A stretch of 64,000 bases of DNA from Rhizobium altiplani (GCF_001542405.1 NZ_LNCD01000120.1:1-64000); one strand, 5' to 3'. Positions 7,695 to 16,738 are shown, counted from the stretch's first letter. Translations and numbers: made by a program. The notes: generated by a model from the letters alone, not told the origin.

Positions 7695-8168
7695 TCAACC
7701 GCGCCAGTAGAGCACGCAAACCAGCGTGAACAGCCGGCGTGCGGTATCGAAATCGATCTCGATCTTGCCGTTCAAGCGGTCCCTCAGCGTCTGCGAGCCC
7801 TCATTGTGAATGCCGCGCCGCCCCATGTCGATCGCCTCGATGCGGCTCGGCGAGGCTGAGCGGATTGCCTCGTAGTAGCTTTCACAGATCAGGAAATAAT
7901 CCTTCACGATGCGGCGAAACGGGGTCAAGGACAGGATGTGGGTGGCGACGGCGCCTCCGTCCTCCGTCGTGATCGCGAAAACCAGCTTGGAGTCGACCAG
8001 CGAGATATTCAGCCGGTACGGCCCACCGGAATGACCCACGGGCGTAAAGCTGTTTTCCTCGACAAGATCGAAGATGGCGACCGCGCGCTCGTGTTCGACG
8101 TCGGGCGTCGCTCTGCCGATGCTGTCGTCAAGGACGACGTCGCAAAGCCGAAAGTCGCCCGTTGCCAT
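7695..8168 (-). CDS. UPF0262 family protein
   Basis: This is a 157-residue conserved alphaproteobacterial protein of unknown function. I recognise the family from the sequence (for example IGRATPDVEHERAVAIFDL and PSRIEAIDMGRRGIHNEG) and from its fixed place between hisD and the phosphatase gene. There is no signal peptide or membrane segment. It begins only 3 bases after the hisD stop, so it is translationally linked to hisD. Confidence 0.88.
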   Translation of the reverse strand: MATGDFRLCDVVLDDSIGRATPDVEHERAVAIFDLVEENSFTPVGHSGGPYRLNISLVDSKLVFAITTEDGGAVATHILSLTPFRRIVKDYFLICESYYEAIRSASPSRIEAIDMGRRGIHNEGSQTLRDRLNGKIEIDFDTARRLFTLVCVLYWRG

Positions 8169-8171
8169 CTG

Positions 8172-9470
8172 TCACCCTTCCAGGTTCAGGCGGATCGCTA
8201 CCGACCGTGCGTGTGCGTCCAGTCCTTCGGAAACGGCCAGTGCGATGGCGGCGGGACCGAGCGTGCGAAGTTGCTCGGGACCGAGGCGCAGGATCGAGGT
8301 GCGCTTGACGAAATCGAGCACTGAGAGACCGGAGGAGAACCGGGCCGAGCGGGCCGTCGGCAGAACGTGGTTCGAGCCGCCGACATAGTCACCGATCACT
8401 TCAGGCGTATGGGCGCCCATGAAGATCGCGCCGGCATTGCGGATGCGAGGCAGCAGCGCGTCCGGATCGGCAACGGCGAGCTCCAGGTGTTCGGGCGCGA
8501 TCCGGTTTGCCAGCGGAATCGCGTCCTTGAGCGACTTCACGAGAATGATCGCTCCAAAGTCGCGCCAGCTTGCGGCAGCGGTTTCGGCCCGATTGAGCAG
8601 TTTCAACTGCCGCTCGACGGCTGCTTCCACGGACCGTGCGAACTCGGCATCCTCAGTCGCGAGGATCGCCTGCGCGCTCGCATCGTGCTCGGCTTGCGCC
8701 AGAAGATCGGCCGCCACCCAGTCCGGATTGTTATCCTTGTCGGCGATGACAAGCACTTCCGAGGGACCGGCGATCATGTCGATGCCGACGGTGCCGAAAA
8801 CCTGGCGCTTGGCGGCTGCCACGTAGGCGTTGCCCGGGCCGGTGATCTTGGCGACCGGCGCAATGGTTTCGGTGCCGTAGGCAAGGGCAGCGACGGCCTG
8901 CGCACCGCCGAGCCGGTAGATCTCGGTGACGCCCGCGAGTTTGGCGGCTGCAAGCACGGCCGGATTGACCACGCCACCGGTTGCGGGAACGACAATGACG
9001 ATGCGGTCGACGCCGGCAACTTTGGCCGGCACGGCATTCATCAGCACCGAACTCGGATAGCTAGCCGTGCCGCCAGGCACATAAAGGCCGACCGCCTCGA
9101 TCGCCGTCCAGCGAGACCCGAGGCCGACGCCCATGTCGTCCTCATAGATATCGTCTTTCGGCAACTGGCGGCGATGATGCGATTCGATCCGCACGGCCGC
9201 GACCTTCAGCGCGCCAAGCACTTCGGCCGGCACAGCTTCGACCGCTGCATCGATCTCGGCTTCCGTCACACGCATGGGCGTTACGGCAAAATCGATCCCG
9301 TCGAACTTCTTCGAATATTCGGCAAGCGCCGCGTCGCCGCGCGCCCTGACGTCATCGATGATGGCGCGGACTGCCGTATTCACATCCTCGGAGATTTCGC
9401 GCTTGGTCGTCAGGAAGGCGGCAAACCGTTGCTCGAAGCCTTCCGATGCCTGATCCAGCCAGATTGCCAA
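8172..9470 (-). CDS. hisD: Histidinol dehydrogenase
   Basis: This 432-residue enzyme catalyses the last two steps of histidine synthesis, oxidising L-histidinol to L-histidine with two NAD+. Recognisable blocks are GLYVPGGTASYPSSVLMNA, RLGGAQAVAALAYGT, KITGPGNAYVAAAKR and MIAGPSEVLVIAD, and the later zinc-site region has NRIAPEHLELA and GSNHVLPTARSARFSSGLS. The full length is normal. The start ATG has AGAGGAAT upstream. DUF2948 lies 36 bases upstream, and UPF0262 follows directly. Confidence 0.97.
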   Translation of the reverse strand: MAIWLDQASEGFEQRFAAFLTTKREISEDVNTAVRAIIDDVRARGDAALAEYSKKFDGIDFAVTPMRVTEAEIDAAVEAVPAEVLGALKVAAVRIESHHRRQLPKDDIYEDDMGVGLGSRWTAIEAVGLYVPGGTASYPSSVLMNAVPAKVAGVDRIVIVVPATGGVVNPAVLAAAKLAGVTEIYRLGGAQAVAALAYGTETIAPVAKITGPGNAYVAAAKRQVFGTVGIDMIAGPSEVLVIADKDNNPDWVAADLLAQAEHDASAQAILATEDAEFARSVEAAVERQLKLLNRAETAAASWRDFGAIILVKSLKDAIPLANRIAPEHLELAVADPDALLPRIRNAGAIFMGAHTPEVIGDYVGGSNHVLPTARSARFSSGLSVLDFVKRTSILRLGPEQLRTLGPAAIALAVSEGLDAHARSVAIRLNLEG

Positions 9471-9506
9471 TGCGATATTCCTCTTTGATTACAGAACAAC
9501 CAGTTC

Positions 9507-9944
9507 TCAGGCGCCGGGATGGCGCGGCTTAGATGCGGTTTCCCACGCTCCGCCGATATCCGCAAGCTGAACCTCGATGCATTCGACATCGAGCGCAACA
9601 CTTGCCGTGCCTGACAGCGCCAGCACGACCGTTCCCTCCGGCCCCTCGCCCTTCTGCTCGAAGCGGATAGCAAGCAGCGACAGCACCGCGTCGCGGTTCT
9701 CGCGATCGATGCCGGTGGAGCGAACCGCAAGTACACGCTTGAAGACGACAGCTGCGCGGCGGCGTTCGAACCCCCTGCGCTTCTTGCCGGCTTCTTCCCA
9801 CACGAAGCGGTTGACGGCGACCGAGAACTGACCTTCGCGCGGCGACCATGCCAGATCGGCGACCTTGAAGACGCTATCCTGCAAATGCGCGGAGACGACG
9901 GCAAGATCTTCGCTATCGAGCGCTACCAGCTTCAGGTCGGTCAT
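9507..9944 (-). CDS. DUF2948 family protein
   Basis: This is a 145-residue protein of unknown function typical of Alphaproteobacteria. It opens MTDLKLVALDSEDLAVVSAH and contains WEEAGKKRRGFERRRAAVVF and LSLLAIRFE, with alternating beta-strand character. It is always found close to hisD and murA in related genomes, as here. No catalytic motif is visible. Confidence 0.85.
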   Translation of the reverse strand: MTDLKLVALDSEDLAVVSAHLQDSVFKVADLAWSPREGQFSVAVNRFVWEEAGKKRRGFERRRAAVVFKRVLAVRSTGIDRENRDAVLSLLAIRFEQKGEGPEGTVVLALSGTASVALDVECIEVQLADIGGAWETASKPRHPGA

Positions 9945-10034
9945 TCAGGCAATACCCCATCGCCAATGCATCGCCGGAATGGCGATGCGTCAGACAACGG
10001 ACATAAGGCGCGACAGGACAATGCGCAACCATAT

Positions 10035-10059
10035 CGAAGGGCTAAGAAGCGCCCTTTCG
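10035..10059 (-). terminator. Hairpin directly after murA
   Basis: CGAAGGGC and GCCCTTTCG form an imperfect stem (one extra base) around an 8-base loop. It starts immediately after the murA TAA on the minus strand. There is no strong T-run, so it may terminate weakly or only stabilise the mRNA end. Confidence 0.35.
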
Positions 10060-11352
10060 TTATTCGCTCACACGCTCGACGATGGCGCCGCAGCGGGTGA
10101 GCTTTTCTTCCAGGCGCTCAAAGCCGCGATCGAGGTGATAGACACGGGACACCATCGTCTCGCCTTCGGCGGCAAGGCCGGCGATGACGAGCGAGACGGA
10201 GGCGCGCAGGTCGGTCGCCATGACGGGCGCACCCTTCAGCCGCGGAACGCCTTCGATCTTCGCCGTCTGGCCAGACAGCGAGATCTTCGCGCCCAGGCGC
10301 GCCAGTTCCTGCACATGCATGAAGCGGTTTTCGAAAATCGTCTCGGTGACATGCGAGATGCCGGTCGAACGCGTCATTAGCGCCATGAATTGCGCCTGCA
10401 GGTCGGTGGGGAAGCCCGGGAAGGGATCGGTGACGATATCCACCGGCTTGATGCCGACGCCATTGCGGCGGATGCGCATTCCGTTGCTGGTCGGCAAGAT
10501 TTCGGCACCGGCGCGGCGGAGCGTTTCAAGGGCCGTGTCGAGAAGCGCGATATCCGTGTGCTCAAGAGTGACATCGCCGCCGGCCATGGCGACGGCCATG
10601 GCATAAGTGCCGGTCTCGATGCGATCGGGCAGGACGCGATGGCGCGCGCCGGAAAGCGACGAGACGCCCTCGATCGTAATCGTGCTGGTGCCGGCGCCGG
10701 AGATCTTGGCGCCCATGGCAATGAGGCAGTTGGCGAGGTCGACGACCTCCGGTTCGCGGGCGGCGTTGCCAATGACGGTCGTGCCGCGGGCAAGCGTTGC
10801 GGCCATCATCATGACGTGAGTCGCACCGACGGATACCTTCGGGAAGGTGTAGCGGGCGCCGATCAGACCGCCCTTCGGCGCCGTCGCATTGATATAGCCG
10901 CCGTCGATCTCGAGGTTCGCGCCGAGCGCGGTCAGGCCGTCGAGGAACAGGTCGACCGGACGCGTGCCGATGGCGCAGCCGCCCGGCAGCGAGACGCGGC
11001 ACTGGCCTTCGCGCGCCAGCAGCGGGCCGATGACCCAGAAGGAGGCGCGCATCTTGGACACCAGCTCATAGGGAGCGGTGGTATCGACAATGGTGCGGCA
11101 GGTGAAGTGGATGGTGCGCGAGTACGCGTCTTCCTGACGCTCGCGGCGGCCGTTGACGGCAACATCGACGCCGTGATTGCCGAGGATGCGCATCAGCAGC
11201 TCGACATCGGCCAGATGCGGCACGTTCTCAAGCGTCAGTGTATCGCTGGTAAGCAGCGAGGCGATCATCAGCGGCAGGGCGGCATTCTTGGCGCCGGAAA
11301 TCGGAATGATGCCGTTAAGCTCATTACCGCCGACAATTCTAATACGATCCAT
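10060..11352 (-). CDS. murA: UDP-N-acetylglucosamine 1-carboxyvinyltransferase
   Basis: This 430-residue enzyme carries out the first committed step of peptidoglycan precursor synthesis, adding enolpyruvate from PEP to UDP-GlcNAc in the cytosol. The N-terminal block IPISGAKNAALPLMIASLL and the active-site loop LPGGCAIGTRPVD with Cys126 are present. The cysteine means fosfomycin would be expected to bind. Length and C-terminus (HLDRGFERLEEKL) are normal. It is followed by DUF2948 and hisD on the same strand, with a 115-base gap. Confidence 0.97.
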   Translation of the reverse strand: MDRIRIVGGNELNGIIPISGAKNAALPLMIASLLTSDTLTLENVPHLADVELLMRILGNHGVDVAVNGRRERQEDAYSRTIHFTCRTIVDTTAPYELVSKMRASFWVIGPLLAREGQCRVSLPGGCAIGTRPVDLFLDGLTALGANLEIDGGYINATAPKGGLIGARYTFPKVSVGATHVMMMAATLARGTTVIGNAAREPEVVDLANCLIAMGAKISGAGTSTITIEGVSSLSGARHRVLPDRIETGTYAMAVAMAGGDVTLEHTDIALLDTALETLRRAGAEILPTSNGMRIRRNGVGIKPVDIVTDPFPGFPTDLQAQFMALMTRSTGISHVTETIFENRFMHVQELARLGAKISLSGQTAKIEGVPRLKGAPVMATDLRASVSLVIAGLAAEGETMVSRVYHLDRGFERLEEKLTRCGAIVERVSE

Positions 11353-11455
11353 GTGCGCTTACGGGCGATGCCCGCCTTTCTGAAAGGCTGTCTGTAAAAA
11401 GATGCGGGTGTTTAGACGAAATTAGCGGGGGCTTCAATTCGCCGTGAACCGAACA

Positions 11456-11650
11456 TTATGATTCGTCCATTTTTGCGGCAGGCAGGCCATCCGTCTCATC
11501 CGCCTGCCCCGATCGACGCGCACGGGTCTGCTGTTTGCGGCGGGACAAATTTTCTCGGAGCTTTTCGGCGGCCCGCTCGCGACGCAGTTTTGCCTGGCGT
11601 TCGATCTCGGTCTTGCGGCTGTTCTGGCCTTTTTTGGTGTTTTCGGTCAT
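11456..11650 (-). CDS. Small basic conserved protein
   Basis: This is a 64-residue, very Lys/Arg-rich protein: TEIERQAKLRRERAAEKLRE, then NLSRRKQQTRARRSG. It is predicted to be mostly one long helix. I have seen similar short proteins next to murA in Rhizobiaceae but know no function. Codon use matches its neighbours. Nucleic-acid binding is possible from the charge only. Confidence 0.65.
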   Translation of the reverse strand: MTENTKKGQNSRKTEIERQAKLRRERAAEKLRENLSRRKQQTRARRSGQADETDGLPAAKMDES

Positions 11651-11802
11651 CGCCCAGACTTAGCCGAATTCGCGCCAATCCAAAAGTGGGCCGGCCTCAA
11701 TCTCTACAAAGATGGAAATTGCGGCTTGCGCTTATCATGAAGCTGTGGCAATAGGCCCCCCGTTCACGCAATGCAGCCGGTTCGGTTGCGCGTCTGGTCC
11801 TT

Positions 11803-11877
11803 GCTGCCGTAGCTCAGTGGTAGAGCACACCCTTGGTAAGGGTGAGGTCGGTGGTTCAATCCCACTCGGCAGCACCA
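11803..11877 (+). tRNA. tRNA-Thr (GGT)
   Basis: This is a 75-base cloverleaf: acceptor GCTGCCG pairing with CGGCAGC, D-arm AGCTCAGTGGTAGAGC, anticodon stem-loop ACCCTTGGTAAGGGT with anticodon GGT, T-arm GGTTCAATCCC, and CCA encoded. Its 3' end faces the accessory small-gene region. Confidence 0.97.
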
Positions 11878-12038
11878 GTTTTCCCTAGGAAAATCAGATA
11901 GAAGAGCGTGGACGTCAGCGACCGAGAGGCGCGCGAAACGACGTGAAAGTGTGGAACAGACCACGAATTGCACAGAAAATCCGTGCGGCATGTTCCCGTC
12001 ACGTTCTCACGAGACAGAAGACAAATAGGTTTCCTAAC

Positions 12039-12326
12039 ATGATCGAGCTTACGCCATCGCAGATTGCCGCACTGAAACTCGCTCGGGCCGGAGACCTGTA
12101 TCTTCAGCCATCGAACAAATGGACGCACCAGAATGCGACGGTAACCTACGCAAAGTCGGACCGCTGGAAGGAACGGCCTCTGAAAGTGAAGTCCGTAACA
12201 GCCAAAGTTCTGGATGAGCTAAAGGCGCCTGGCTTGCTGGAGCGGCGGCATCTCGACGATAACGCTTCGAAAGACGTCTACGGGATAACAATGGCCGGGA
12301 AGGTATGGCTACTGAAGAACAAGTAG
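12039..12326 (+). CDS. Small winged-helix-like hypothetical protein
   Basis: This is a 95-residue protein opening MIELTPSQIAALKLARAGDL and ending YGITMAGKVWLLKNK. The pattern (helix, helix, then SVTAKVLDELKAPGLLERR followed by ITMAGKVWL) resembles the wing region of MarR-like small DNA-binding folds, but I cannot place it in a family. I chose ATG 12039 over the upstream in-frame start at 11943 because the extra 32 residues look like translated intergenic DNA. It lies 160 bases after tRNA-Thr. Confidence 0.6.
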   Translation: MIELTPSQIAALKLARAGDLYLQPSNKWTHQNATVTYAKSDRWKERPLKVKSVTAKVLDELKAPGLLERRHLDDNASKDVYGITMAGKVWLLKNK

Positions 12327-12790
12327 GCTTAAGTGCATCTTAACGGTGGTGTCCAGAGCCGGCACACGGAAACTCAACAAAAACAAGATGGGTAGCGTGT
12401 GATTGGACACTCATTATTGCCGCGCCGTCATTATGCTTTTTGGAAAAGTGTCCAGCCGTTTTTAGGAGTGAGAGTGGCCGTTTACGTCGATCCACAGCGG
12501 CATAAACTCGGGCGGATGAGACCTATTCCCAGATGCTCGGAAGCTTCCTTAACGGCACTCCAGCCAGTAAAGCCTGCGTCGACTTAAATGGCGGCACGAA
12601 ATCGTGTCACCCGCGGTTCATACCGCCGCGCTTGACGATGATCGCTCTATTGGCGCGTGGAGCGTCGGCAACCTGTGACTCTCGGCTGCGAAAGAACGCC
12701 TTTCCCGCCAGCGGAGCTACGCAATGCCCTGAGATTTCAATTGAATCGCTCTGCGTACGCTGTTTAACTGTCAGCAACCAGGAGGCGTTC
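12327..12790. other. Intergenic region without a recognisable gene
   Basis: This region of 464 bases has no supported coding frame. It includes a spaced inverted repeat, TGGACACT at 12404-12411 and AGTGTCCA at 12447-12454, and an AGGAGG site (from 12780) belonging to the next gene. Base composition is more AT-rich at the left than in the surrounding core genes. Confidence 0.5.
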
Positions 12791-13068
12791 ATGAAAAATG
12801 TGGTTCTAGGGGCTGCGCTTTTGCTGTCTCCTTTGCCGGCGCGGTGACGCAGATCAATGCTCGTGAGCATACCTGCGCTGAGATCACGCAAATCATTCGC
12901 CAGGAGAAAAAGCTTTTCGTGCGCGTCGGCATCGGAGGCCGGAGCTTCCGTTATCCGCCGGCCAAATGTGGCCCCGGCGACCAACGGGACACAACCAACC
13001 TGCCAGATGCCACCGGAAAACAGTGCGTTCTCGACTATGCCTGCGTCTATGATCCGCAATCGCTTTAG
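12791..13068 (+). pseudogene. Small secreted protein broken by a frameshift in the signal peptide
   Basis: ATG 12791 follows a strong AGGAGG and begins a signal peptide, MKNVVLGAALLLS, but that frame stops at 12845. One base out of step, the sequence reads AFAVSFAGAVTQINA and continues to TAG 13068 as a plausible secreted domain. This downstream part has three spaced cysteines: EHTCAEITQIIRQEKKLF, then AKCGPGDQR, then KQCVLDYACVYDP. A single lost base near 12820-12830 explains the break. If repaired, the product would be about 92 residues, exported, with cysteines able to form disulfides. A sequencing error remains possible. Confidence 0.65.
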
Positions 13069-13137
13069 AATTTCCGATAGGACTCTCGGGAAAGCACTGC
13101 CGAGTCATCGGCTCGAAGAGAATGCCCTGGTCCGGCC

Positions 13138-13389
13138 TCAGGCGTCGAAGTGCCAATCCTTCGTCGGACGGCACAGCGTATAGTCGGACTCATCGAGGTC
13201 CTGGATCATCTGCCTCAGCGTCCGGACGGTTTCCTCAAAGGCCGCTAGCTTTGCATCGGTCACGTCTACGTTCGAGCCCGTGGCAGCATCCCGTTCGAGC
13301 CATCGCTGGTTGCCGCGCCGCATGGATATGACCATAGAAACATACTTCTGGCATTCAGCATTCAGAACGTTCTTGAGGTCCTGCATCAC
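13138..13389 (-). CDS. Small hypothetical protein
   Basis: This is an 83-residue protein opening MMQDLKNVLNAECQKYVSMV, with a helical middle KLAAFEETVRTLRQMIQDLD and ending YTLCRPTKDWHFDA. A GGAGATCG sequence just before the start acts as a plausible ribosome site. No family or motif is recognised. The following 302 bases to 13691 hold no gene I can support. Confidence 0.5.
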   Translation of the reverse strand: MMQDLKNVLNAECQKYVSMVISMRRGNQRWLERDAATGSNVDVTDAKLAAFEETVRTLRQMIQDLDESDYTLCRPTKDWHFDA

Positions 13390-13691
13390 CGATCTCCAAC
13401 GCTAACAGCGGGCGACTGACGTTGAGCTTTCCATGGTTGCACAAAGCGTTGTTTTCAGCCAGTTAAAAGTGCGCTTAGCCGATCTGCCGGCTAAAAAAGA
13501 GACAACCTCCCACGGCACTCAAAAGATCTGCGGTCTGGGGGACGGCGCCGGTGGATACCGAGATCCACCAGCACCCGGTTTTCCTGTTTGCGGGCTCCGA
13601 AAATATCGCTAAAATACACTCAGTACGGGCCTTCTGGGGGAACGCGAAGGCTGACTTGCACGATTTGGCGTAAGCAACGGAGAATGCGCCT

Positions 13692-13934
13692 ATGGCCAGC
13701 GAGAAGTGGAATAATCCTATTCATGTGGGGTTTGAAAATACGGGCGCACGCACGATCGTCGGCCCTATGGACGCGCTGAAATGCCTGGCAGACCTGTGGC
13801 CGAGCAGTCGCGGGTTGCATTATCTGAAGGCAAGAAGCACTTGCAGAGCCGCCCTTGATGGTCGAAAGACGGTCGAGGAGGCACGCGCGGAATTCGTAGC
13901 GGCCGCGGAAGAAGCCAAGCTGAAGGTCAACTGA
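13692..13934 (+). CDS. DUF982 domain protein
   Basis: This 80-residue protein matches the DUF982 pattern expanded in rhizobia: an N-terminal strand pair NPIHVGFENTGARTIVGPMDALKCLADLWP, then LKARSTCRAALDGRKTVEEAR, then an alpha-helical end. The function is unknown. Many copies are common in Rhizobium and Ensifer genomes and replicons, and the protein supports the taxonomic guess. Confidence 0.8.
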   Translation: MASEKWNNPIHVGFENTGARTIVGPMDALKCLADLWPSSRGLHYLKARSTCRAALDGRKTVEEARAEFVAAAEEAKLKVN

Positions 13935-14164
13935 TCGGGCCTTGATCCGCCAATCGGCGGCAGATCGTCGACAACCTGTCCCGGAACAGGGCAATGGTTT
14001 ATTTTTGTTTAACCCTCGGCAGCGCTTGCTGTTGGGAGCGCGATTAACCTCATTGCCATCAAGGCACGTCCCTCAATAGAAAGTGTGCAGCCATCATGAT
14101 GATGGTCAGAGGCTCGTCACCCTCAGCGAAAGCAGACGAGCCTCGATTGCGATAAGCCGGTGCG

Positions 14165-15313
14165 TCAGGCCGGCTTCAGGCGCCGTCTCCGGATTATTTC
14201 CAGCACCTTGCGCCCAAGCGTCTGGCCCGGCCCCTCGATGCGGGTGAAGCCGAGATATGCCAGCGCATAGGCCAATGGCAGCAGGGCGGCGACCACGATC
14301 GCAAAGCGCGCCGGCGCGGAAATCTCAGCCCCGAAATGCGTTATGACGAATGCTGCGAGCGGCTGGAGCAAAAGCAGGTGAATCAGATAGACGCCGAACG
14401 AGAGCTCGCCGAGCCAATGGCAGAAGTGATTTCCCATCAGCGATGAGACGCGATCGCCGAGCTTTCCGACCAGACCTGGCAACAAATGATAATGCACCAG
14501 CACGAAGAAGCCGACGACCAGAAGCAGGCGGACGGCGACCTTCGTCGAGGTCATGTCGCCGCCGATCGGAATCATGACCAGCATGACGGCAAGCAGGCCA
14601 TTCATGACGGTTTGCCGCGGCGTCACGAACAATCCGTTGGCGATCAGCATGCCGCACAGGAAGACATGCATCTTCAGCGGCAGGAAAGACGGCATCGGAA
14701 AATCGATGTGGGCGGCCTGCACGGCCTTGGCGACTACGAAACCGCCAAGCGCAATCAGGGCGGCGCCGGGCACCCATCTGGCTTTCCTCAAGAGCAGCAT
14801 CGCCAGCGGAAAGACCGCATAGAACTGCATCTCCAAACCAAGACTCCAATCGGGCAGTGGCGTGCGGAACGCATAGGCCGGATGCAATCCGAAGAGGAAG
14901 CTCGCGTGGATGAGAAGGTTGCGCAGGCTACCGTCCAGATAGCGCTCCGGCAATTGTGGACCGTGGGATAGGAAGGTGTCAATGACCATGCGGCTCGCAT
15001 AGAGCTGCGGCCCCAGCAACAGGGCGATGCACAGCATCACGTAGTAGAGTGGCGCAATTCGGAAAAAGCGCTTCAGCCAGAAGCCGAACCAGGTGGATGG
15101 CTTCTCCCAGGGGTTGGCGCTCTCGCGTAACCGATAGTGAAAGACCATCAGAAAGCCGGACAGCATAATGAAGAGGTCGACGCCCAAATCCGGCGACGAC
15201 AGGATCGGAAGGTGCCAACCCGTCAGTTGCAGGCTGTGACCTAGGAGGACCCAGAGTGCGGCCAGTCCGCGCAGCCCGTCGAGGCATCCGATCCGCTTGC
15301 TCTCAATGATCAT
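14165..15313 (-). CDS. Acyltransferase 3 family membrane protein
   Basis: This is a 382-residue integral membrane O-acyltransferase of the OafA/YrhL type. The family start RIGCLDGLRGLAALWVLLGH is followed by LGVDLFIMLSGFLMVFHY, and then about ten membrane segments. The invariant histidine near the first helix (LLGHSLQLTG) is present. Such proteins acetylate or succinylate exopolysaccharide, lipopolysaccharide or Nod factors at the inner membrane, and the acceptor here is unknown. The frame is open further upstream, but ATG 15313 follows AGAAGGATA and gives the usual N-terminus. Confidence 0.88.
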   Translation of the reverse strand: MIIESKRIGCLDGLRGLAALWVLLGHSLQLTGWHLPILSSPDLGVDLFIMLSGFLMVFHYRLRESANPWEKPSTWFGFWLKRFFRIAPLYYVMLCIALLLGPQLYASRMVIDTFLSHGPQLPERYLDGSLRNLLIHASFLFGLHPAYAFRTPLPDWSLGLEMQFYAVFPLAMLLLRKARWVPGAALIALGGFVVAKAVQAAHIDFPMPSFLPLKMHVFLCGMLIANGLFVTPRQTVMNGLLAVMLVMIPIGGDMTSTKVAVRLLLVVGFFVLVHYHLLPGLVGKLGDRVSSLMGNHFCHWLGELSFGVYLIHLLLLQPLAAFVITHFGAEISAPARFAIVVAALLPLAYALAYLGFTRIEGPGQTLGRKVLEIIRRRRLKPA

Positions 15314-15467
15314 AGGGTATCCTTCTGGTTGAGGCTCAGCTTCGCGGAAGCTAACGCAATGTGCTGCAACGCACAACTCACAACCAGAAAAGTTGATCGG
15401 TCTCCGGCTTGGGGAGCGCGATCTTCCTACCCTATTTCATCGGATTCCGAGACGGACGAGCAAACGA

Positions 15468-15725
15468 TCAGCAGCGACCGTCGCTCTGCACCTCGAGGTA
15501 ACCGACGCCGATAATGGTGCCGTCAAAAGACCGGATGAAGGATGGCACATAATGCGTCGTCGGCGCGGTGCAGGACACCGAACCGGTATATTCGTTCATC
15601 GCCATCTCGTCCTGCGGCAGGGCGGAATAGTCGCTCGTAATCTCGAGTGAAGCCGAAGCTGGCGTGATGAAAGTCCCCAATGCCAGCGCAAAAGCCGGCG
15701 CTCCCAGTCGAAGAAGTCTTCGCAT
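15468..15725 (-). CDS. Small exported hypothetical protein
   Basis: This is an 85-residue protein with a clear signal peptide, MRRLLRLGAPAFALALGTF, ending ASAS, so it should be periplasmic or secreted. Mature part: LEITSDYSALPQDEMAMNEY, one pair of cysteines, and a short beta-rich tail. The start at 15725 is preferred over an upstream ATG because it begins the signal sequence and follows a GGGAGAAGGGC-like ribosome site. No family is recognised. Confidence 0.6.
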   Translation of the reverse strand: MRRLLRLGAPAFALALGTFITPASASLEITSDYSALPQDEMAMNEYTGSVSCTAPTTHYVPSFIRSFDGTIIGVGYLEVQSDGRC

Positions 15726-15947
15726 GCCCTTCTCCCGTGTTTTGATTACAAGCATTAACTAATGAAACACGCTTTTAGTTCCAGTGTCGCCGCTACTACT
15801 TTCGCACAGTTAATTCTTCGTATTTTCGGTCGAGCTAAATTGTATTATTTTATATGAAGATAGGCGGATATTTCCGGGTGCGCAGCAACATGCCGTATGC
15901 GTGCGTCAAAACTGATGAACTTACAGTATTACATGTGAGTAGGCTGG

Positions 15948-16211
15948 CTAACGCCGCAGCATCCGGCTGCGGACATAACCCTTCCCGACCACGTCTTCGG
16001 CAATCTCGACCGCCCGCTCGACATGGCCTTTCTGCCGGACGAATCCTTCCAGGACGACATAGAGTCCCAGGATCGAGACGACGATTTCGCTACTATCGAC
16101 GTCATAGGCGGCACTGAGAGCGCTTTCGACCGAGGCGCGTGTTGACGCGAGGCTGTGGCCCTGCCCGCAAGCACCACCGTGACCTTCCGTCGTCTGAAAT
16201 CGAAGCACCAT
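15948..16211 (-). CDS. BON domain protein
   Basis: This 87-residue protein carries a BON-like core: ALSAAYDVDSSEIVVSILGL, then YVVLEGFVRQKGHVERAVEIAEDVVGKG, the usual alternation of strand-helix-strand in which a glycine follows the second strand. BON domains bind phospholipids or sugars and often occur in osmotic-shock proteins. No signal peptide is seen here. GGAGG precedes the ATG. It stands alone between small genes. Confidence 0.72.
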   Translation of the reverse strand: MVLRFQTTEGHGGACGQGHSLASTRASVESALSAAYDVDSSEIVVSILGLYVVLEGFVRQKGHVERAVEIAEDVVGKGYVRSRMLRR

Positions 16212-16378
16212 GATCGCCTCCGAATGGCAAAGTCAGTTACAGGCAAACGCCGGAGGAGAGTTTTAGTTGCGCTGCACCAATCTATACTCGAAAGAATCTC
16301 GCCGGTCCCAGGCCACGCTACTTGGCGCCCGGATCTGGTGCGCCATATATACCATAGGTTTAGCTAAGGGCTACCGCG

Positions 16379-16642
16379 GTGAAGGTTGTGCTTCCGACGA
16401 TTCTATCGCTCGTCATACTATCGGGCTGCACGACGGACAGCTCCACCGAGGTTCAGCCCATTCCGGGTAGCATCACCTATGGCGGGCAACCGCGCACGAA
16501 ACTGACCAAATCGCCGCCCGGCAGTGTCATCTACAATTCCTTCTACGACTCCACCGGCGCCAGGGTGAGAGAAACCTATATCCTGCAGCCGGATCGCACG
16601 CTGAGACTGACGAGGCGCGTCATCGTGCCCGATTTCCCCTGA
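16379..16642 (+). CDS. Small lipoprotein
   Basis: This is an 87-residue protein starting at GTG with a short hydrophobic leader and a lipobox LVILSGC, so it should be lipid-anchored after cysteine. The mature part has a TGARVRETYILQPDRTLRL strand region. No family is recognised. AAGGG lies upstream of the start. Confidence 0.6.
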   Translation: MKVVLPTILSLVILSGCTTDSSTEVQPIPGSITYGGQPRTKLTKSPPGSVIYNSFYDSTGARVRETYILQPDRTLRLTRRVIVPDFP

Positions 16643-16738
16643 TACGCCCACGCTTGACAGCCGCAGCGTTCGAGAACATTCAAGGAACGTCGAATATTTC
16701 CGCGGTGCGATTCTCCGCCGAAGCAACCGGACGGCTGA

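Noticed and set aside
8367..9488. Long open frame antisense to hisD
   Set aside because: It has no domain or ribosome site and arises from the GC-rich codon pattern of hisD; hisD is unmistakable on the other strand.
10390..11397. Long frame opposite murA
   Set aside because: Low-complexity His/Asp/Gly-rich product without motif, while murA is certain.
11803..14164. Duplicate of the tRNA-Thr 3' end as an attachment site
   Set aside because: I looked for the T-arm and acceptor sequence downstream and did not find a convincing second copy.
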